From assembly GCA_030374765.1 (NCBI GenBank), contig JARGXX010000068.1, positions 2,852,001 to 2,916,000 on the forward strand: a DNA stretch of 64,000 bases, read 5' to 3'. Source of the DNA: Agarophyton chilense. Lineage: Eukaryota; Rhodophyta; Florideophyceae; Gracilariales; Gracilariaceae. Of the stretch, positions 21,429 to 32,487 are shown piece after piece. Position 1 is the stretch's first letter, and each line of letters begins with the position of its first letter. The position numbers and the translations under genes are program-made. The notes beneath the pieces were generated by a model. That model was not told the origin of the DNA. It saw only the letters and a list, made by a program, of their open reading frames with translations, and made no database searches.

Positions 21429-23191
21429 GCGCCAGCCAACAACAGTCCACCAGATATGCGTGAATTGTGCGCCCCAGCGCACCCAATTACCAATTACACA
21501 CCATCGAGCGCGAGATACGCGCGCCCAAGGGCGAGGACGCCCCAATCAACGACTACGTGCTGTGCCCTGCTCTCCCCCCCCCCCCGCCCCCCCATTTTGC
21601 ACGCAAGCTAAACTTAGCTCGCGCACGCTCACGCCTCACGCCTTGCCGCTCCGCGCGTTATTGCAGTCCACGCGTATCGTGCAGATCACGCCGCGCTTGT
21701 CACACCTCCCTACAAGCCTGCTCCGCTCCTCTTTGGCGTTCATAAAATGCTTTTTTTCCGCCCCTTTTTATATCTCGAGCTTGTGCCCGTCGCGGATCAT
21801 CCGCGCTACCTGACCCACCCCCCCCCCCCCACTGACCCGGCCGACACTGCGAGTAGTATCCGACTTCTGAGCACGTGCTATTCAGCTGTGACTTTGTTCG
21901 TTCGCCTTTTGTGTCCAGCCGCTCCTTGCAGCCGCTGTCTTCCGTCGGCCTATTAGTCAATGCTATTGCGATACCCAACCAAACCTCCTCGCTGTGAACA
22001 TACAGTAGTAACTCTTCTCACCACGCGCAGCACTTTCCGGCTTCCGGCTCTTCTTTAAACCTCGGGCAGCGCATTTCTCTGTCTACCGCGTAGCTTGGCA
22101 CGTAAGCACCTGTCGTTTGCCCCGGTGTTTCTGCGCTGAGTACGTGCTCTTCTGCACCACCTTGCCGTCCGATCTGCGCTTGGCCCCTAGACAAGTTCGT
22201 ATTCAGGTGCAGTGTAAGAAGCAAAACTGTTTCACACTGCTCCACTCTCGCCCTTGCGGCACACACCAAACTTGCGTTTGAACCACTCTGCTCAGTCCGT
22301 GACCACCCGTATTAAACAAACATGCAAATTTCAATCATTCCCCCGCGTCATCGTACGAAGGTATTCACCTACTCCCCGGGGCCCCGCCGTATCTTATGAA
22401 CGCAACTCACCTGCCTCCACTTGTATAATAAGCTCTCTACCCAGAGTACAACAACCGTGAAAAAACTGCAAACATGCTCCCATCATGCCGTTCCTACACG
22501 GGTGGCCCAGTTAAAACTGCGCTACACTGCACTCACCCCTCACGCGTGTTGCAAGGCCCAGCCCACCTCCTCGTTTTCACGCAGCACACCGAAAACGCCT
22601 CTCACTGTCCCGCAGCGCTCCGCCCGCGCCGCCAGCGCCGCCCGCGCCGCCCGCAGCACCCGCAACCCTGAAACAGCCGCCCAAACAGCCTTGGTCTGAC
22701 TTTCGCAACGCCCCAACCAACCGCATGCGCTCCACTACGACACATCGCTTCCCGCCAGAGCGAATGACGAAAGCTGTCCGAAATAAAAACACCCCGCCCC
22801 ACAAATTACGCCCTCTTCTCCCATCCCCCTCTCAATGCACCAACCACATCGCGTCTTTCCCAACAAGCGCGTGCCGTACACACGCCCCACTCGCAAGCGC
22901 CACCATCGGGCGCAAATGTTTGCTTCTACGCCGCTCGCTGCGCGCGCTTGCGGGTGAGTCGACGCGTGCGCCGCGCGCCTGAGCGATGGATCTGCCGGGC
23001 GCGAGCGGCTCGGACGTTGCGTCTCGTGTCACGCTGGACGTGCGTCTGTTCCAGCCATTTTTGGGGCACTTGCGCGCCTCCTTGCTCCGCTTCTCCCACC
23101 TCGCTGCTCGCGTGCCCGTGTGCTATAAGAGCATCGCTTTTGCGCTCGAGCATGTCGCGAACTCTCGACCTAGAGTCATCCTCTCTCGCCT

Positions 23192-23213
23192 CCCCCCCCC
23201 CCCCCCCCCCCCC
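23192..23213. repeat. Poly-C tract (C22)
   Basis: An uninterrupted run of 22 C about 215 bp upstream of the DUR3 start. Shorter C runs occur at 21574-21593 (with one G) and 21818-21830. Length in the assembly may be unreliable. Confidence 0.85.
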
Positions 23214-23427
23214 GGTCTCCTCCCCCCTGGCTGGCTCCCCTGATCGTGGGTTGCGTTCCCTTCACATTTCCTCTCTCCACCCGATCAATAGCCGCCGTGG
23301 CTCAACCCGTCACGTCGCATCCGCAATCACACCTCTTGTCATCGTTGCCGTTGTGCCGTTGTCTGTTACTGGCGAGGGAGACTAGCCACCTTTTCTTTCC
23401 CGGCTCACTGTTATAAATTTTCTCGCC

Positions 23428-25500
23428 ATGGCTGCCAGTATTGCCGACAGTATCGCTCAAGTTAATCCGTTCAATTGTGATACAAAGGCTGACCCGAGTT
23501 ATGTCGCAAACTACTTTGGCCTTGAGATATACAAATGTGCCACCCAGTTCTTCACTGATGCCCCTCTGCCGTCGTGGACCGGATGGGTCGTCGTGCTCGC
23601 TTTCGGTGTGGTGTTCGGACTTTTCACTGTTGGTTTAGTATACCTTGAGCAGTATATTACCGGTGTTTCTATGAACTCCGAGTTTTTCAACACCGCCGGT
23701 CGTACCGTTAAGATTGGTCTCACCGCTTCCGTGCTCGTGTCACAATGGACGTGGGCTGCCACGCTGTTGAAGTCCTCCTCTGTTGCCTACGATTACGGTG
23801 TGTCAGGTCCTTTTTGGTATGCTTCCGGTGCCACCATTCAGATCCTTCTGTTCTCTATGCTTGCCGTGTTGGTTAAGCGTCGAGCGCCGTCATGCCATAC
23901 GTTCCTGGAGATTGTGAGGGCACGCTGGGGGAAACCGGCGCACATCGTATTTGTTGTGTTTGCCTTCATGACCAATATCATTGTCACTTCGATGCTTATT
24001 CTCGGCGGTTCTGCTGTGGTCTCTGCGCTCACGGGCATGAACACCGACTTAGCCTCGTTCCTCATTCCGCTTGGTGTCATTCTGTACACTCTCGCCGGAG
24101 GTCTAAAGGCTACCTTCATCGCATCTTACTTCAACACAGCCGTCATCCTTATTGCGCTGTGTATCTTCATATTCGAAGTGTATGTTTTCAGCGATGAGTT
24201 GGGATCGCCAGGAAAGGTGTGGGACAACCTCAATGCCATCAACGGTCTCCCTGGTACAGCTGGTAAAGTCGATGGCAATTACCAAGGGTCATACCTCACC
24301 ATGCTCTCCAGGGATGGGCTGTTTTTTGGCTTGACCAACATCGTTGGCAACTTTGGAACTGTGTTTGTGGACCAATCATACTGGCAATCTGCCATCGCCG
24401 CTACCCCCTCTGCTTCCTGGAAGGGTTACATCATTGGTGGTCTTTGCTGGTTTGCAATTCCTTTCTCGTTGGCCACTTCACTGGGGCTTGCTGCGCTGGC
24501 GCTTTCGCTTCCATTGAGTGACGGCGAGATTGATGCTGGTCTGGTGCCGCCTGCTGTCGCGACTCACCTTCTGGGCTCTGGAGGTGCCGCGCTGATACTG
24601 ATAATGCTGTTCATGGCTGTGACGTCTACTGGTGCTGCCGAACAAATCGCCGTATCGTCACTGGTGTCTTATGATGTATACCGTACGTACATCAACCCGA
24701 ATGCCACAGGTCGCCAGATCATTTTCGTGTCGCGGGTGGCCATTGTGGTGTTTGGTGTTCTGATGGGCGTATTTGGTATTGTTCTCAACGCGATTGGCGT
24801 GAAGATAGGCTTTTTGTACTTGTTCATGGGAGTGATGATTGGATCTGCTGTGGTGCCTGTTGCATTCTCCATCTCGTGGAGCAAGTGCTCCGGACTTGCG
24901 GCCATGTGTGGAGCAATTGGGGGGCTAGCTCTCGGTTTCACGACTTGGATCGTATATGGTGCGATTGACGGCGGCGTTAGTGTGGAGAACTTGGGGGAAG
25001 ACCGCATCATGCTTGCAGGCAACCTTGTGTCAATTCTGAGCTCGGGGGCGATTTGCATTTTTGTGTCATTGTTCATCAAGGGTGATAATTGTGATTGGTC
25101 TAACACAAAATCAATTGCTCTGGTGGAGGAGGACGAGAACGCCGTGGTGAGCGAGGAAACGGATGCGGAACTAGCGCGTGCGCAAAAGCTGATCATGGCG
25201 TGGGGCGTGGGACTGACTTTGGTGCTAGTTGTGTTGTGGCCGTTGCTAGCGCTGCCGGCTCGTGCTTTCTCCAAGGGGTACTTTACATTCTGGGTGATTC
25301 TTTCGTTCATCTGGGGAATTATTGCTACGGTTGTTATGGTGACTCTGCCTGTGTACGAGAGCTTCAATACGATCTTAAGCGCGGTGCGCGGCAAGAAAAT
25401 GGGAAAGAACATGGACGAGGAATCGATGATGGACACGGGCAAATCAATGACTGACACTGTGGCTGAGTCTGAGATGACTGCGCGCAGCCTGGAGATGTAA
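23428..25500 (+). CDS. DUR3: DUR3-type urea/proton symporter (SSS family)
   Basis: 690 aa, one exon. Imports urea, and in some organisms polyamines, across the plasma membrane with a cation gradient. The chain has about 15 membrane helices; early motifs SMNSEFFNTAGRTVKIGLTAS and SQWTWAATLLKSS (written in part) and the mid-protein VGNFGTVFVDQSYWQ are hallmarks of DUR3 rather than other sodium-solute symporters. A hydrophilic acidic loop (about residues 560-580) precedes two final helices and a charged C-terminal tail with repeated Met-Asp/Thr. Length fits plant and fungal DUR3 (about 690). The start CGCCATGG has a good context. Probably nitrogen-regulated, but I see no defined site. The TATAAAT 15 nt before the ATG is too close to act as a TATA box. 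Confidence 0.93.
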   Translation: MAASIADSIAQVNPFNCDTKADPSYVANYFGLEIYKCATQFFTDAPLPSWTGWVVVLAFGVVFGLFTVGLVYLEQYITGVSMNSEFFNTAGRTVKIGLTASVLVSQWTWAATLLKSSSVAYDYGVSGPFWYASGATIQILLFSMLAVLVKRRAPSCHTFLEIVRARWGKPAHIVFVVFAFMTNIIVTSMLILGGSAVVSALTGMNTDLASFLIPLGVILYTLAGGLKATFIASYFNTAVILIALCIFIFEVYVFSDELGSPGKVWDNLNAINGLPGTAGKVDGNYQGSYLTMLSRDGLFFGLTNIVGNFGTVFVDQSYWQSAIAATPSASWKGYIIGGLCWFAIPFSLATSLGLAALALSLPLSDGEIDAGLVPPAVATHLLGSGGAALILIMLFMAVTSTGAAEQIAVSSLVSYDVYRTYINPNATGRQIIFVSRVAIVVFGVLMGVFGIVLNAIGVKIGFLYLFMGVMIGSAVVPVAFSISWSKCSGLAAMCGAIGGLALGFTTWIVYGAIDGGVSVENLGEDRIMLAGNLVSILSSGAICIFVSLFIKGDNCDWSNTKSIALVEEDENAVVSEETDAELARAQKLIMAWGVGLTLVLVVLWPLLALPARAFSKGYFTFWVILSFIWGIIATVVMVTLPVYESFNTILSAVRGKKMGKNMDEESMMDTGKSMTDTVAESEMTARSLEM

Positions 25501-27391
25501 GCTTGTACAAAACGTATTTTGGATTTTGGGATGGTATTTGTACAATGGTGGAAGAGGACTTAGCTTTTATTTACACAATCACACACACATACGCACTACT
25601 TTTTTTTATTATTGATTCGAAAAATTGGGGGCCGCGCTACGTCAAAATGAACAGCTCGGCGGAGATGCAGGGAGAGCAGTGGGGGAACGGGCGAAGATAT
25701 CAAAGTGCAGACACGCCGGCAACGGAGAACTGCGAAGGTTGTAGTTTTCATGTTCCGTTCGCAGGAAGAGTTGTTTTTTGAAGCGAAGCAAGAAAATAAG
25801 CACGCGCGGTGAAAACCGAATTTTTTGTTGTTGAATTTGAGCGCCAACCAACGTGACAGCACACTTGCGAGCGGCGCGCGTAGCAGTTTGGCAAGTCACA
25901 CACACACACGCACGCCAGCGCGGCGCCACAAGCAAAACGCGCACCTCGCGGCGTGCGTTCCAACGGCGCGCTTACAGCGCGGTGAGTTTATAACCAAAAA
26001 AAAAGAAAAAAAAAGACCAAGCTGCGAAAAAGTTTTGCGCATAGACGCTGTCGAGTGCCAGCGCGAGTCGGGGCACCGTTTTAAAGAGCGCGTGCGCATC
26101 GCGAGCCGCGATTGCGAGCGTTGGGGGCGGGGGCGCCGGGGGCGTCGGCGTGACGCGCGCTGTTGGGCCGCGACGTCGTAACGTGTGCCGGGCGCGCGCG
26201 CCGCTGGCGCTGGAGATGGCGATGGCGATGGCGATGGCGATGGCGATGGCGATGGTGATGGAACGCGCTACGCGGACGCACATCCGCAACGGAGCGTTTG
26301 GCGGTGCGCGCCCGAAATAGCGCTCGGGTTCGCGTTGGACTTGCGCGGCACACGCATACACGTTTTTTAATCGCCTGCCTGCCGTCTGGTTCGCTGCGAG
26401 CCGCGACACACGTCTGTACGTCGCAAAGACCTTCGACGGCGCCATTGTGAAGCGGCGTCGGCGGGGCTGTTGCGCGCGTTGCTTGCGCGCGCCGCGCTCG
26501 CATGGCTTGTCGTCTCGTCGCTCCCGTCGCGGAAGGCGGCTCGCGTGGGCGACGACCGATAGGCACAACGAGGGCGGCGACGGCACACGCGTGAGCAACG
26601 TACCCCAACGGAAAGAACATGTAAAAGTCACCATTACTGGCGTGGCCCGGCGTCGCCCCAACATTTTGAGCACAACAAGCGCTGGTTTATAACAGCCAAT
26701 CATCATCGTTTTGACACCATTATAGACCGATCAACAAACAGCCGCAGCATCGTGCGCATGATTGGCGCTCTCGCGACTGCAATCTTCGCTTGCGTTTCCA
26801 ACAACTTCTCATCCTCGTTCTCTCTCATTCGCCGTCGCGCCTTTGATTATACCCCCATACATTTGTAGCTCGAGCGTCGCGTCGGCCTTGATCGTCAGCC
26901 CCCGGCGCGCCCTTGCGCCCGCAGGCTACACTGCCAGGTGCCGCAACCGACAAGCGCACCGCGTCTACCTTCGTACAACAACTAGCAGCGCAGTAAGGAA
27001 AAAAAAAACGCACGCCGCCACGCTGCTTTAAGGCGCGCGTTATACGCCCTTCGTCTGCCAAAAGTCCAACATCATGTCACATACACCCCCACCTCCCCAT
27101 TCGCTTACCGTCCCCGCCAACACCTCGCGCCCCGCGCGCAACGCTGTCGCAACCGCGCGCCCATCCACCTCGCATGCTGCGTCGCAGCGGTGCGTGCAAT
27201 ACCAGCGTGCAATGAGCTCGAGTGTGTCCAATCACACGTGGTCCACGTGCCACGGCGCGCGCGCGCCCGAAACCCTTTTCGGAAACACACAAGTCAATTC
27301 AACGCGCCGCGCGCGTGCGTGTCGACCCCACCAAAGTGTTGCATTTCGTTGCATCCATTGAGTAGCGCTTCTTTGTGCAAATGTTCGTTGA
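25501..27391. other. GC-rich intergenic region between DUR3 and the hemerythrin-like gene
   Basis: 1.9 kb with no convincing gene. Many frames on both strands are arginine- and alanine-rich shadows of GC-rich DNA. It contains a (GGCGAT)n array at 26215-26261 and A-rich tracts near 25995-26015 and 27000. The 3' UTR of DUR3 and the promoter of the next gene must lie here. Confidence 0.6.
26215..26261. repeat. (GATGGC)n hexamer microsatellite, about 8 units
   Basis: GATGGC repeats with one late GATGGT variant. It creates an alternating His-Arg run in one reverse-strand frame, which I take as an artefact. Confidence 0.9.
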
Positions 27392-28825
27392 GTGCTGTTC
27401 GACTTGCCCCGAGAAGCGCAGTCGAGACCGACGCTGTCTTTTGTCTTTTCCGACGTCTTGCTCGCCGCCCTCATGTCCTCGTCTGTCCCCCCGCAGCACC
27501 TGCGCTTCGACTCGGTCTTCAGCGATGACGATGACCTCACGCAGCTCAGCATTGTCGATGTCACCCCGCGGCACTCCCTTGTGCTGGCTCCTTCGCACTC
27601 CGAGTCCACAGCGCTGTCCACCTCAACCAGCTCTCACTATACATCCAAGCCTTCTATCGATATTGCTTCTCTCCGCACAACCCCCTCGGCTTTTGGCAAC
27701 ACGCAACTGGACAAACAGCAGAATCACTCACCGGCCCTCTCTCCGTCACCGCTTCAAACACAGGCCGTTGAAGAACCTTTTTCTTTCGCTTCATTGTTCG
27801 CGGGCTTTAAAAAGGCACTGAAAGCTCCATCCCCCTCGTCGGTGCTCCATGTGACCCCCTCCCCAACTGCCAACAGACCGCCTCACCAACATCAAGGCCC
27901 CGCCAACAAAATCTTTCTTTCGGAGCCTCCGTCAAAGTCTGCAGCAGAACTGTCTCGTCCGATATTTCGAGCCATCGACGGAGCCGATGCAAGAGAGTTT
28001 CGCCTCTTTCTCGAAGACGACGCTGAAACCAGAGGTAATCCCGCGCTTGCACTTTCCACATACGGACGGGAAGGCACTTACGCAAGCGACCTATTCGTCA
28101 TAATCCATAATACCATTCGTCACGAGCTCTTGGACACCTTTCAAATCATCTCTGTCATTCGAACTAATTTTCTTTCACTAAGTCTTCGGGATGTACATAA
28201 TTTTCGCCAATGGTGGCGTTTCTTCTTTCTTCTTTGGACAGAGTACAATGTATATTATACTAACTTGCTGGAACCTATTATACAAAACATTTGCCAAGTC
28301 GATGGTCGCAGTCATATATTGAAGAAACGACTGCGTCCGTTACGCTCTTCAAAAGAATGGCTTTGCCTCAAGATGGAAGAAATTACCAGCTACATCGAGG
28401 AATTTGAATCCCTGCCTCCTGCAAGAGCACTTTGTCTCATTTGCAAGAATATCCACTCTTTTGCAGAGCATCTCAATACGTACTTTCGGGGCTGTGAACA
28501 TCTTTTTCCTTCCTTCATCGAAAGCTACCACAGCGAACAAATCAAGCTTACCACAGAATGTCACTTAATCGAGCAATTAAGGAAAAATGACCATTTTCCC
28601 GAGCTTATGGCCTCCATCATACGATGGATAGGCACCACTACTTCCAGTCCGCAAGATGCGTTTGACCCTAAGCAACAGGCAAGGGTGCGCGAAAAATGGC
28701 TTGCGTCGCATGTGTTTTGGTTAGAACGTCCAAAGGTCTGGTACTTTTTCCAACGTTACGAAGCTACGCATCGATCCATATTTAAACGATTTGTTACGCG
28801 TGTGAGGACGTTGGATTCTATATAG
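27392..28825 (+). CDS. Hemerythrin/HHE-like four-helix protein (tentative)
   Basis: Up to 477 aa; a second ATG at 27473 gives 450 aa and is at least as likely. The first about 200 residues are Ser/Pro-rich and look disordered. The rest (about 215-470) is helical and resembles HHE domains that bind a di-iron centre through His and Glu: HNTIRHEL in helix 1, WWRFFFLLWTEYNVYYTNLLEP in helix 2 (part), and FAEHLNTYFRGCEHLFP in helix 3. In helix 2, where the family usually has His in H..H..EE, this protein shows Tyr/Asn, so several iron ligands seem missing. It may be a structural relative without the metal, or a different helical bundle. Function unknown. Flanked by 1.9-2 kb non-coding stretches. 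Confidence 0.5.
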   Translation: MLFDLPREAQSRPTLSFVFSDVLLAALMSSSVPPQHLRFDSVFSDDDDLTQLSIVDVTPRHSLVLAPSHSESTALSTSTSSHYTSKPSIDIASLRTTPSAFGNTQLDKQQNHSPALSPSPLQTQAVEEPFSFASLFAGFKKALKAPSPSSVLHVTPSPTANRPPHQHQGPANKIFLSEPPSKSAAELSRPIFRAIDGADAREFRLFLEDDAETRGNPALALSTYGREGTYASDLFVIIHNTIRHELLDTFQIISVIRTNFLSLSLRDVHNFRQWWRFFFLLWTEYNVYYTNLLEPIIQNICQVDGRSHILKKRLRPLRSSKEWLCLKMEEITSYIEEFESLPPARALCLICKNIHSFAEHLNTYFRGCEHLFPSFIESYHSEQIKLTTECHLIEQLRKNDHFPELMASIIRWIGTTTSSPQDAFDPKQQARVREKWLASHVFWLERPKVWYFFQRYEATHRSIFKRFVTRVRTLDSI

Positions 28826-30085
28826 ATGTGTGTACTCGCAGGATTTATGGCACAGCGATTGGTTTTTGTTTCGTCGTGATATAAAAGATGCTCTTTCTTT
28901 TTTAGAAGACAAGAGTATGATTGCGATAGTCACCGATTTTCAGTCAGCGACGACATGTAGCTAGCTAGCTAGAATGTCTGTGAAGGCGTTGGAACAAAAC
29001 AAGGAAACACGACCTGGGCAGGAGCTGGGGGAAAGGTATTTTGTGATTCTAATTTTCTTGCACCTACTTAAAATATATCATTCATTGTAAACTCTCAAGA
29101 TTATTAAAGTATCCGAACGATACAGCTCTTGAACAAACATCCAAAAGAAAGAATACGTTTTTTCATGTCATGAAAAGTGAGAGCTTTGTGCCCCGAATCG
29201 ATTTCTGGTCTCTAGTTTCGTGCGCTTGGAACGTGAGCAACGATTTTACTAGGCCTCTCGAATGCGGATCGTCCGGGATTGTGGCCTCATCCAATGGCTT
29301 CCCCGTGCTATTTTCTTTGCTTGATGAAACAAGACCTGAAGAATGTCAGGTACGGCACAGGCTTTTCGCGGGAACCGCTGTCATCGTGCACAGAGTGCAA
29401 ACGGACTTGAGGCAGGGTCACGCCTCTGCGGTGCAGTACATCACGCAGATCATCACGCATAGTGTACCTGTACACGTATGGTCGACATCACACAAGTAAA
29501 CGGTCGCGACCCCGGCTCACGATGGCAAGGGTCCGACCATCGCTTTCACCGGCTCACAACCGCAATGGAGTTCCATCCAGTCTAAAATCTGTGGTGCATC
29601 GGGTGCTGTATAAATCGAAAACATAGACGACCCTCGGGGTCACGAGTGCGCTATGCACGTTCGGAAAAGACCGCAGTGGACGAGATGGGTGGTTATCCGT
29701 GGGAAGTATAATGACCAAAGCGACCCTATTTGGTCTACTGACCCTGCTTTGGTGCACCGGATGATACTGTGCACCTCACGTGTGATGAGCTGCACGTCCG
29801 CTGCATATTGTGCATTTCGCAAAAGTTGACTGAAACGCAAACGGACAAGCGTACTCATTATACTTTTCATTCGTTCTCCCAGAGAGAGCTAGCTCTTTCT
29901 AGAGGAGAACTTGAGTTTTCATGTCTCCAGATCAAACGGCCCAAGCGCAATGTAAAACCGCGAGCCAAGCATTCTACAATCGTCCGTTGCGACGAAGCTT
30001 ACCGCAATATAAGTGCACAACACGGGAAATCTTTCTTCACGGAACATTCCCCTAAGAAAATCTAGACCACCTCCTCAAGAACTTT

Positions 30086-30387
30086 GCCAAAGCTATGGAC
30101 ACGGAAGTCGGCTTCACGCGTGCAAGAGAAAACTTTCTCGCTTATGCATATGCTGCTGTTTACAATGCCACATGGAACATTAAAAGGCAGTGCACAAACG
30201 AACCGTTGTGCAAATGACGCCACATAGACCCCAATTTTGCTACAACTACGGCAACGGGAATCGGTTTCAAGCGTGCAAGAGAAAACAATCTCTTCTGTGG
30301 CTATGATGCAGTTTCCATTGTTTCCTCAAGTAGTAAGATTCAAGAGCACAAATGAACCATTTTGCAAAAGGCGTCAGATAGTCCCCA
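30086..30387 (+). repeat. Imperfect tandem duplication, period about 153 bp
   Basis: Copy 1 (about 30086-30232) and copy 2 (about 30240-30387) share GCGTGCAAGAGAAAAC, CACAAAYGAACC and a tail of the form GRCGYCANATAGNCCCC, in the same order and spacing (offset 153-154). Copies are clearly diverged. A weaker third match lies near 30464. Confidence 0.6.
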
Positions 30388-30500
30388 CGCCTCGTGCCCA
30401 TCACAACTGGCAAAAGCGGGCCAGTCCCAAATTATTGCTGTGTCACAACGGTCTCGAGAGCCACCGCGGTTTAAAGCGTGCACGAACTTCTGACGCTACG

Positions 30501-30668
30501 ATGGAAGTGCAGGATGTTGAGACCCCTCCTACCCCTGCTGAAACCGTTGAGGTCTCTCCTGTCACACATAACCATGACACGGTTGCTTCCTCCGACCCGA
30601 CGGGTTTTTTGAATGGGCTATTTTCTATGGAATTGGACCCAGTCGCAATGCTGGTTCTCGCCACATGA
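30501..30668 (+). CDS. Possible small protein, 55 aa (hypothetical)
   Basis: An open frame starting MEVQDVETPPTP with an acidic, Thr/Pro/Val-rich composition; the frame is open upstream to 30237 through the duplicated sequence. It resembles an acidic activation-type or disordered tail. No homologue recognised; it could be chance or the end of a gene with missed exons. Confidence 0.2.
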   Translation: MEVQDVETPPTPAETVEVSPVTHNHDTVASSDPTGFLNGLFSMELDPVAMLVLAT

Positions 30669-30819
30669 CAGCAAGGACTACATATCTAGTCTCGTCAGTT
30701 ACAAGTTTGAAGCATTGTAAAACTGCAAAACTCCTTAACCAGAAAGTATTACAGTGATTCCTTCGACAAAATCCTGTACTTGATGCATGATCTGTTGTGT
30801 ATCTCGAGTTAATTGCTTC

Positions 30820-32487
30820 CTATGCTCTTTGAAACTTCACATCGCCTCTCATTCGCAAGACTTGATTGAGACGGACGCGAACCTGTTCCTCGGTCAGGTT
30901 GAAAATGTCTGCATCTGGAAGCCAGTCTTTGTGCCAACAAATCCAGTTCCATAATGCGGATGTTGCGCGATCAAGGACGACCTCCCGTTTGCCACATAAA
31001 TATCCTCCTTCCAGGAGTTCAATAAAGGAGTCTGCCCATTTTCGCTCACATCCTCTCAACAGTGCCACTGCCCAAGAAATATGAATTCCTCTTTCACTGG
31101 CTATAGCTCGTTTAAGCCATTGAAGAGTGCCCTCACTTCGCCCACTTATCATCCAGCGTCCAAGAACTGCAGCGATATCCTTGTGGTTTCCTTGAGCTAG
31201 AGGTTCAACGTCAGACAATTGTCGGCCTTCCTCCTTCTCTGGGTCTATGGCACCTAAGTCCGCACGATACATTCGGTCCATTTCTCTCGGTTTAGCACCT
31301 TGCAGCAATCGCTGTCGTAGCGGATGCCCTCTCGCCGCTATCCATAGGGCACGTCTCGCGCGACCTACACCCATCCACGACCGTCTCAACTCCCTCCATC
31401 CACGCAACGCAGCCTCGAAGTCATTCGTTCTGGCACAGTAGCTCGTGAGAAACTCTAGAGCTGCACGATCAACCAGAACATTTTCCTTATGAAACCAATC
31501 CACAACAGAAACTGCCCGTTGTACAGCCGTCGATCGGTTCTCATCGGCATCAACACACCGCAAGTAAGAACGCACAAGTAGGCCACCTACACGACCATTA
31601 AGCCGTACACCTCCGTTTTGAATAATACTCGACACAGCGTCAACGCTCTCTATTTCTCGAGCGCCAATCAGAAGAGCTTCCATTGTGTCACAATTTGCTA
31701 CCAATCCACGATTTCCCATTTCGTGCATGACAGCCCGTGCATGAATCCCATCACCACTTTCACAACAGGAACGCAGCAAAACATTAAACATACGAAGGTT
31801 CGGTTCTACTCCAACGCAGATGGCACGATGCAGCAGCGCGATGCCTTTCTCGACACTGGTCCTTTCTATGAGTTGCGTATAGGTACCGCGTCGAAGTCCG
31901 ACTTCCAATACACGAGAGAGTTTCTCGCCATACAGAGCACCTTCAACATCACCTTGTCTCAGCTTTCCGCGAACGAGGATATCAAGCACGGTTCCCACGT
32001 CGGTGTTTGAAAGTGTATTAATCGTTGGGGAGAGTGCATTCATGACCGCTTCCGTTTTTTCTTTGTCATCTGCCACGGCTAACACTGCCCGAACAGTTAC
32101 TGCGCGCAGACATGTAGTAGGGTTGCCATCTCGGATCATCGATGCATGTCTTGTGATGCTCTCCAAAGTACATAGGTCGCCCGTTTGAGCTGCCATTCTA
32201 GCTTCCCTTACCATTTCTGAGATAGTGCTACGTCCGTGGCGATGTGGCTTTGGGAAGTTTTGCTTTTGCTTCTTCATCAACTGTTTCCAATGTTGTTCAC
32301 GTCCCAACGTCTTGAGGAGAAGATCTCGGTGAGGCAAAGTGGGATGCATGTCAGACTCTGGGGCATAAACACGGCCTTTCTCTCGCAACCTTGCTAATAG
32401 AGATGTTCTAGACGGCTTTGCACCCGCAAAACGAACTACCCTTGACGCCATGCTGTCTACTTCGAAGACGTGATTTCCAATTGCCAA
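30820..32487 (-). CDS. Pentatricopeptide-repeat-like organellar RNA-binding protein
   Basis: 555 aa, one exon. PPR proteins bind RNA in mitochondria or plastids and act in processing, stability or translation. The clearest repeat pair is around residues 230-285: VEPNLRMFNVLLRSCCESGD (20 residues shown) followed by helix B ARAVMHEMGNRGLVANCDTMEALLIGA. Further degenerate helical pairs run on both sides (about 110-470). A second ATG at 32451 starts MASRVVRFAGAKPSRTSLLARLRE, a basic, Ser/Arg-rich, organelle-targeting type sequence (seen in part), so translation from there is plausible. The C-terminal about 90 residues carry no clear repeats. RNA target unknown. It faces COG4 head-to-head across 580 bp. 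Confidence 0.7.
   Translation of the reverse strand: MAIGNHVFEVDSMASRVVRFAGAKPSRTSLLARLREKGRVYAPESDMHPTLPHRDLLLKTLGREQHWKQLMKKQKQNFPKPHRHGRSTISEMVREARMAAQTGDLCTLESITRHASMIRDGNPTTCLRAVTVRAVLAVADDKEKTEAVMNALSPTINTLSNTDVGTVLDILVRGKLRQGDVEGALYGEKLSRVLEVGLRRGTYTQLIERTSVEKGIALLHRAICVGVEPNLRMFNVLLRSCCESGDGIHARAVMHEMGNRGLVANCDTMEALLIGAREIESVDAVSSIIQNGGVRLNGRVGGLLVRSYLRCVDADENRSTAVQRAVSVVDWFHKENVLVDRAALEFLTSYCARTNDFEAALRGWRELRRSWMGVGRARRALWIAARGHPLRQRLLQGAKPREMDRMYRADLGAIDPEKEEGRQLSDVEPLAQGNHKDIAAVLGRWMISGRSEGTLQWLKRAIASERGIHISWAVALLRGCERKWADSFIELLEGGYLCGKREVVLDRATSALWNWICWHKDWLPDADIFNLTEEQVRVRLNQVLRMRGDVKFQRA

Larger units (their letters stand above)
20416..23427. other. Long GC-rich intergenic region between LHC and DUR3
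   Basis: 3 kb with many overlapping short frames on both strands, all with low-complexity, shadow-like composition. It holds a 14-bp minisatellite (21291-21428) and poly-C tracts at 21574-21593, 21818-21830 and 23192-23213. The last 400 bp should contain the DUR3 promoter and 5' UTR. No conserved protein or RNA gene was recognised. Confidence 0.6.
28826..30819. other. Intergenic region downstream of the hemerythrin-like gene
   Basis: 2 kb, less GC-rich than the earlier gaps. Contains a (TAGC)4 run near 28957-28972, an imperfect 153-bp duplication (about 30086-30387) and a few short open frames, of which only 30501-30668 seems even possibly coding. Confidence 0.55.

Noticed and set aside
23410-23420. 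TATAAAT before the DUR3 start as a TATA box
   Set aside because: It lies about 15 nt from the ATG, too close to leave a normal transcription start and leader.
26081-26706. Reverse-strand frames with a His-Arg run and Arg/Ala-rich protein
   Set aside because: The His-Arg run is the (GATGGC)n microsatellite read backwards, and the rest is typical shadow coding of GC-rich DNA with no domain.
29170-29499. 109-aa plus-strand frame as a gene
   Set aside because: No motif, no supporting context and ordinary length for chance frames here.
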